Shown piece by piece: positions 5,537-6,633 of a DNA stretch of 6,633 nucleotides. The notes under the pieces were generated by a model that searched no databases, was not told the DNA's origin, and saw only the letters and a program-made list of their open reading frames with translations. Both the position numbers and the translations under genes were made by a program. Source of the DNA: Clostridia bacterium (GTDB lineage: Bacteria; Bacillota; Clostridia; Christensenellales; DTU072); contig JAQVME010000076.1 of the NCBI GenBank assembly GCA_028703745.1, positions 1-6,633 on the forward strand. The letters run 5' to 3'. Position 1 is the stretch's first letter, and every line of letters starts with the position of its first letter.

Positions 5537-6633
5537 TAGCCCTGGAAATAAATCTAAAAAGCTGTCTGGGCTTTGCCGACAGGTTCATCAAAGAAGAAAA
5601 GTATCTTGACGCCATCATAAACCTCAATGATGCAATCATATACGCCAATACAAACGAAGAGAAACGCGAGATATATATCAGGTACCTTTATCTTCTCACG
5701 CAAACGGACAATTTCGGTTCGGCATATACCGTGCTCTGCAAGCTGATTTATACCTATTGCGAAAAGGACAGTTATCTTTTTGACGGCATCGATATGGTGC
5801 TGAAGGACAGCTTATTGTTCGCCAACCACGACAATATGTTCGTGTTCGACGGACTCGACATAAAGGCAAGAGAGGATTTCATTACGATTAGAGAGCTTTG
5901 CAAGAACGAGAATTACCAAGCTCTTTTTGACGTTCTGCCGGCGCTTATTGACGCCGACAATCCCTATTTCCCCGAAGTTATGAAATTGGTTTATGAAACC
6001 ACGCAAAAAGAGAATTTCCGCGTTAGCAAGGACAAAATAATGAAAGCCGCCATGTCGCTTTATCCGAACGCGCCCGACAACCCTTATATCGTGTCAATGC
6101 TACTTGATACCAACGACGAGGAAGTTATAGGTGTGCTCGAAAAAGGCTATAGGCTACAGCTGGAAAGGGCGAACGACAATTATTTCGACCTTTTGCGTAT
6201 TGGCAGGGCGTATATGCTCAACGGCAGATACGAAGTTGCGGGGAAGTTTTTTTCGCGCATTATGCAACAGAACGAGTACGACGAGGAGACGCTTTGGATG
6301 GCAGCGCTCAATCATTATTTATTAAAGCAACCGGAAAAGGGAAGAAAGCTACTGAATACCTATGCGGCATTCTTCAAATGTAGCGATGCGCCGACGGGAA
6401 TATACCGAGCGTATATGGACGGCGCCGACGCCGCGCCTTCAAAATACCCTTTTATTAGCGACGCCTTTGTTGCAAAAGAAATAGAAAGGGTCAAGGAGTT
6501 CTTCAAACTGTTTGCTCCGAGCGAGATATCCGTAGGAGCGCTCGAGGACCTTTTCAAGGTGGCGGGCTACAAGTATGAGGAGCTTTATGACATCGTAGCG
6601 GAATTCCCCGGAGCCGCTATGCAGAACGCCACA
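5524..6633 (+). CDS. TPR-like helical repeat protein of unknown function, 3' end outside the window
   Basis: A reading frame of 370 codons with no stop that runs off the end of the window. It starts at GTG, overlaps hslO by 13 bases and is preceded by a very strong ribosome binding site. There is no signal peptide or membrane segment, so it is probably cytoplasmic. The sequence is mostly helical and rich in Tyr, Asp and Glu. A tetratricopeptide-like helix pair is seen near 17-75 (FADRFIKEEKYLDAIINLNDA at its start), and the best TPR match is at about 221-283, with LLRIGRAYMLNGRYEVAGKF followed by a second pair, LWMAALNHYLLKQPEKGRKL. The middle (80-215) is less clearly repetitive. Near the end GALEDLFKVAGYKYEELYDI (338-357) could be another module. 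TPR arrays usually bind proteins. Its operon position after hslO hints at a stress or folding role, but the function is unknown. Confidence 0.85.
   Translation, partial: MGEVIALEINLKSCLGFADRFIKEEKYLDAIINLNDAIIYANTNEEKREIYIRYLYLLTQTDNFGSAYTVLCKLIYTYCEKDSYLFDGIDMVLKDSLLFANHDNMFVFDGLDIKAREDFITIRELCKNENYQALFDVLPALIDADNPYFPEVMKLVYETTQKENFRVSKDKIMKAAMSLYPNAPDNPYIVSMLLDTNDEEVIGVLEKGYRLQLERANDNYFDLLRIGRAYMLNGRYEVAGKFFSRIMQQNEYDEETLWMAALNHYLLKQPEKGRKLLNTYAAFFKCSDAPTGIYRAYMDGADAAPSKYPFISDAFVAKEIERVKEFFKLFAPSEISVGALEDLFKVAGYKYEELYDIVAEFPGAAMQNAT

Noticed and set aside
6131..6325. Small + strand open frame of 64 codons
   Set aside because: It is out of frame within the much longer TPR-like coding region and has no ribosome binding site.

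Overview
The window is a 6.6 kb stretch of a low-to-moderate GC Bacillota genome, most likely a member of the Clostridia. This rests on protein resemblance (a clostridial-type SerA, a SpoIVFB-like protease of endospore formers, a Gram-positive lipoprotein with InlB-type repeats), strong AGGAGG-type ribosome binding sites and consensus sigma-A promoters. All recognised genes lie on the + strand. I cannot fix the genus; an uncultured gut clostridial lineage is a guess.

Region 1 (1-2372) is a serine biosynthesis operon. A promoter (TTTACA, 17 bp, TATAAT) drives serC (phosphoserine aminotransferase) and serA (3-phosphoglycerate dehydrogenase), spaced 9 bp apart and closed by a strong intrinsic terminator. 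SerA deviates at its catalytic acid and in its C-terminal ACT-like domain. Region 2 (2373-2556) is a short intergenic stretch with a REP-like motif, a perfect 21-bp tandem duplication and a -10 element resembling the sporulation sigma-E type. Region 3 (2557-3426) is a SpoIVFB-like intramembrane metalloprotease standing without a recognisable spoIVFA.

Region 4 (3416-6633) appears to be one transcription unit. A perfect consensus promoter (TTGACA, 17 bp, TATAAT) sits at the end of the protease gene and is followed by tRNA-Gly(CCC). With no visible terminator, a well-folded leader of about 90 nt comes next, then a lipoprotein carrying two InlB-type repeats and a cyclophilin domain, then hslO (Hsp33), then a TPR-like protein of unknown function that runs off the window end. 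The coding genes are tightly coupled: TAATG overlap between lipoprotein and hslO, and a GTG start inside the 3' end of hslO. Cyclophilin and Hsp33 suggest a protein-folding theme, one outside the membrane and one in the cytoplasm.

The most interesting signal is the leader at 3539-3626. It can form a closed two-hairpin junction whose closing-stem strand overlaps a sequence that can instead pair perfectly with the putative Shine-Dalgarno of the lipoprotein gene. This looks like a possible translational switch and I could not match it to a known riboswitch class from memory.
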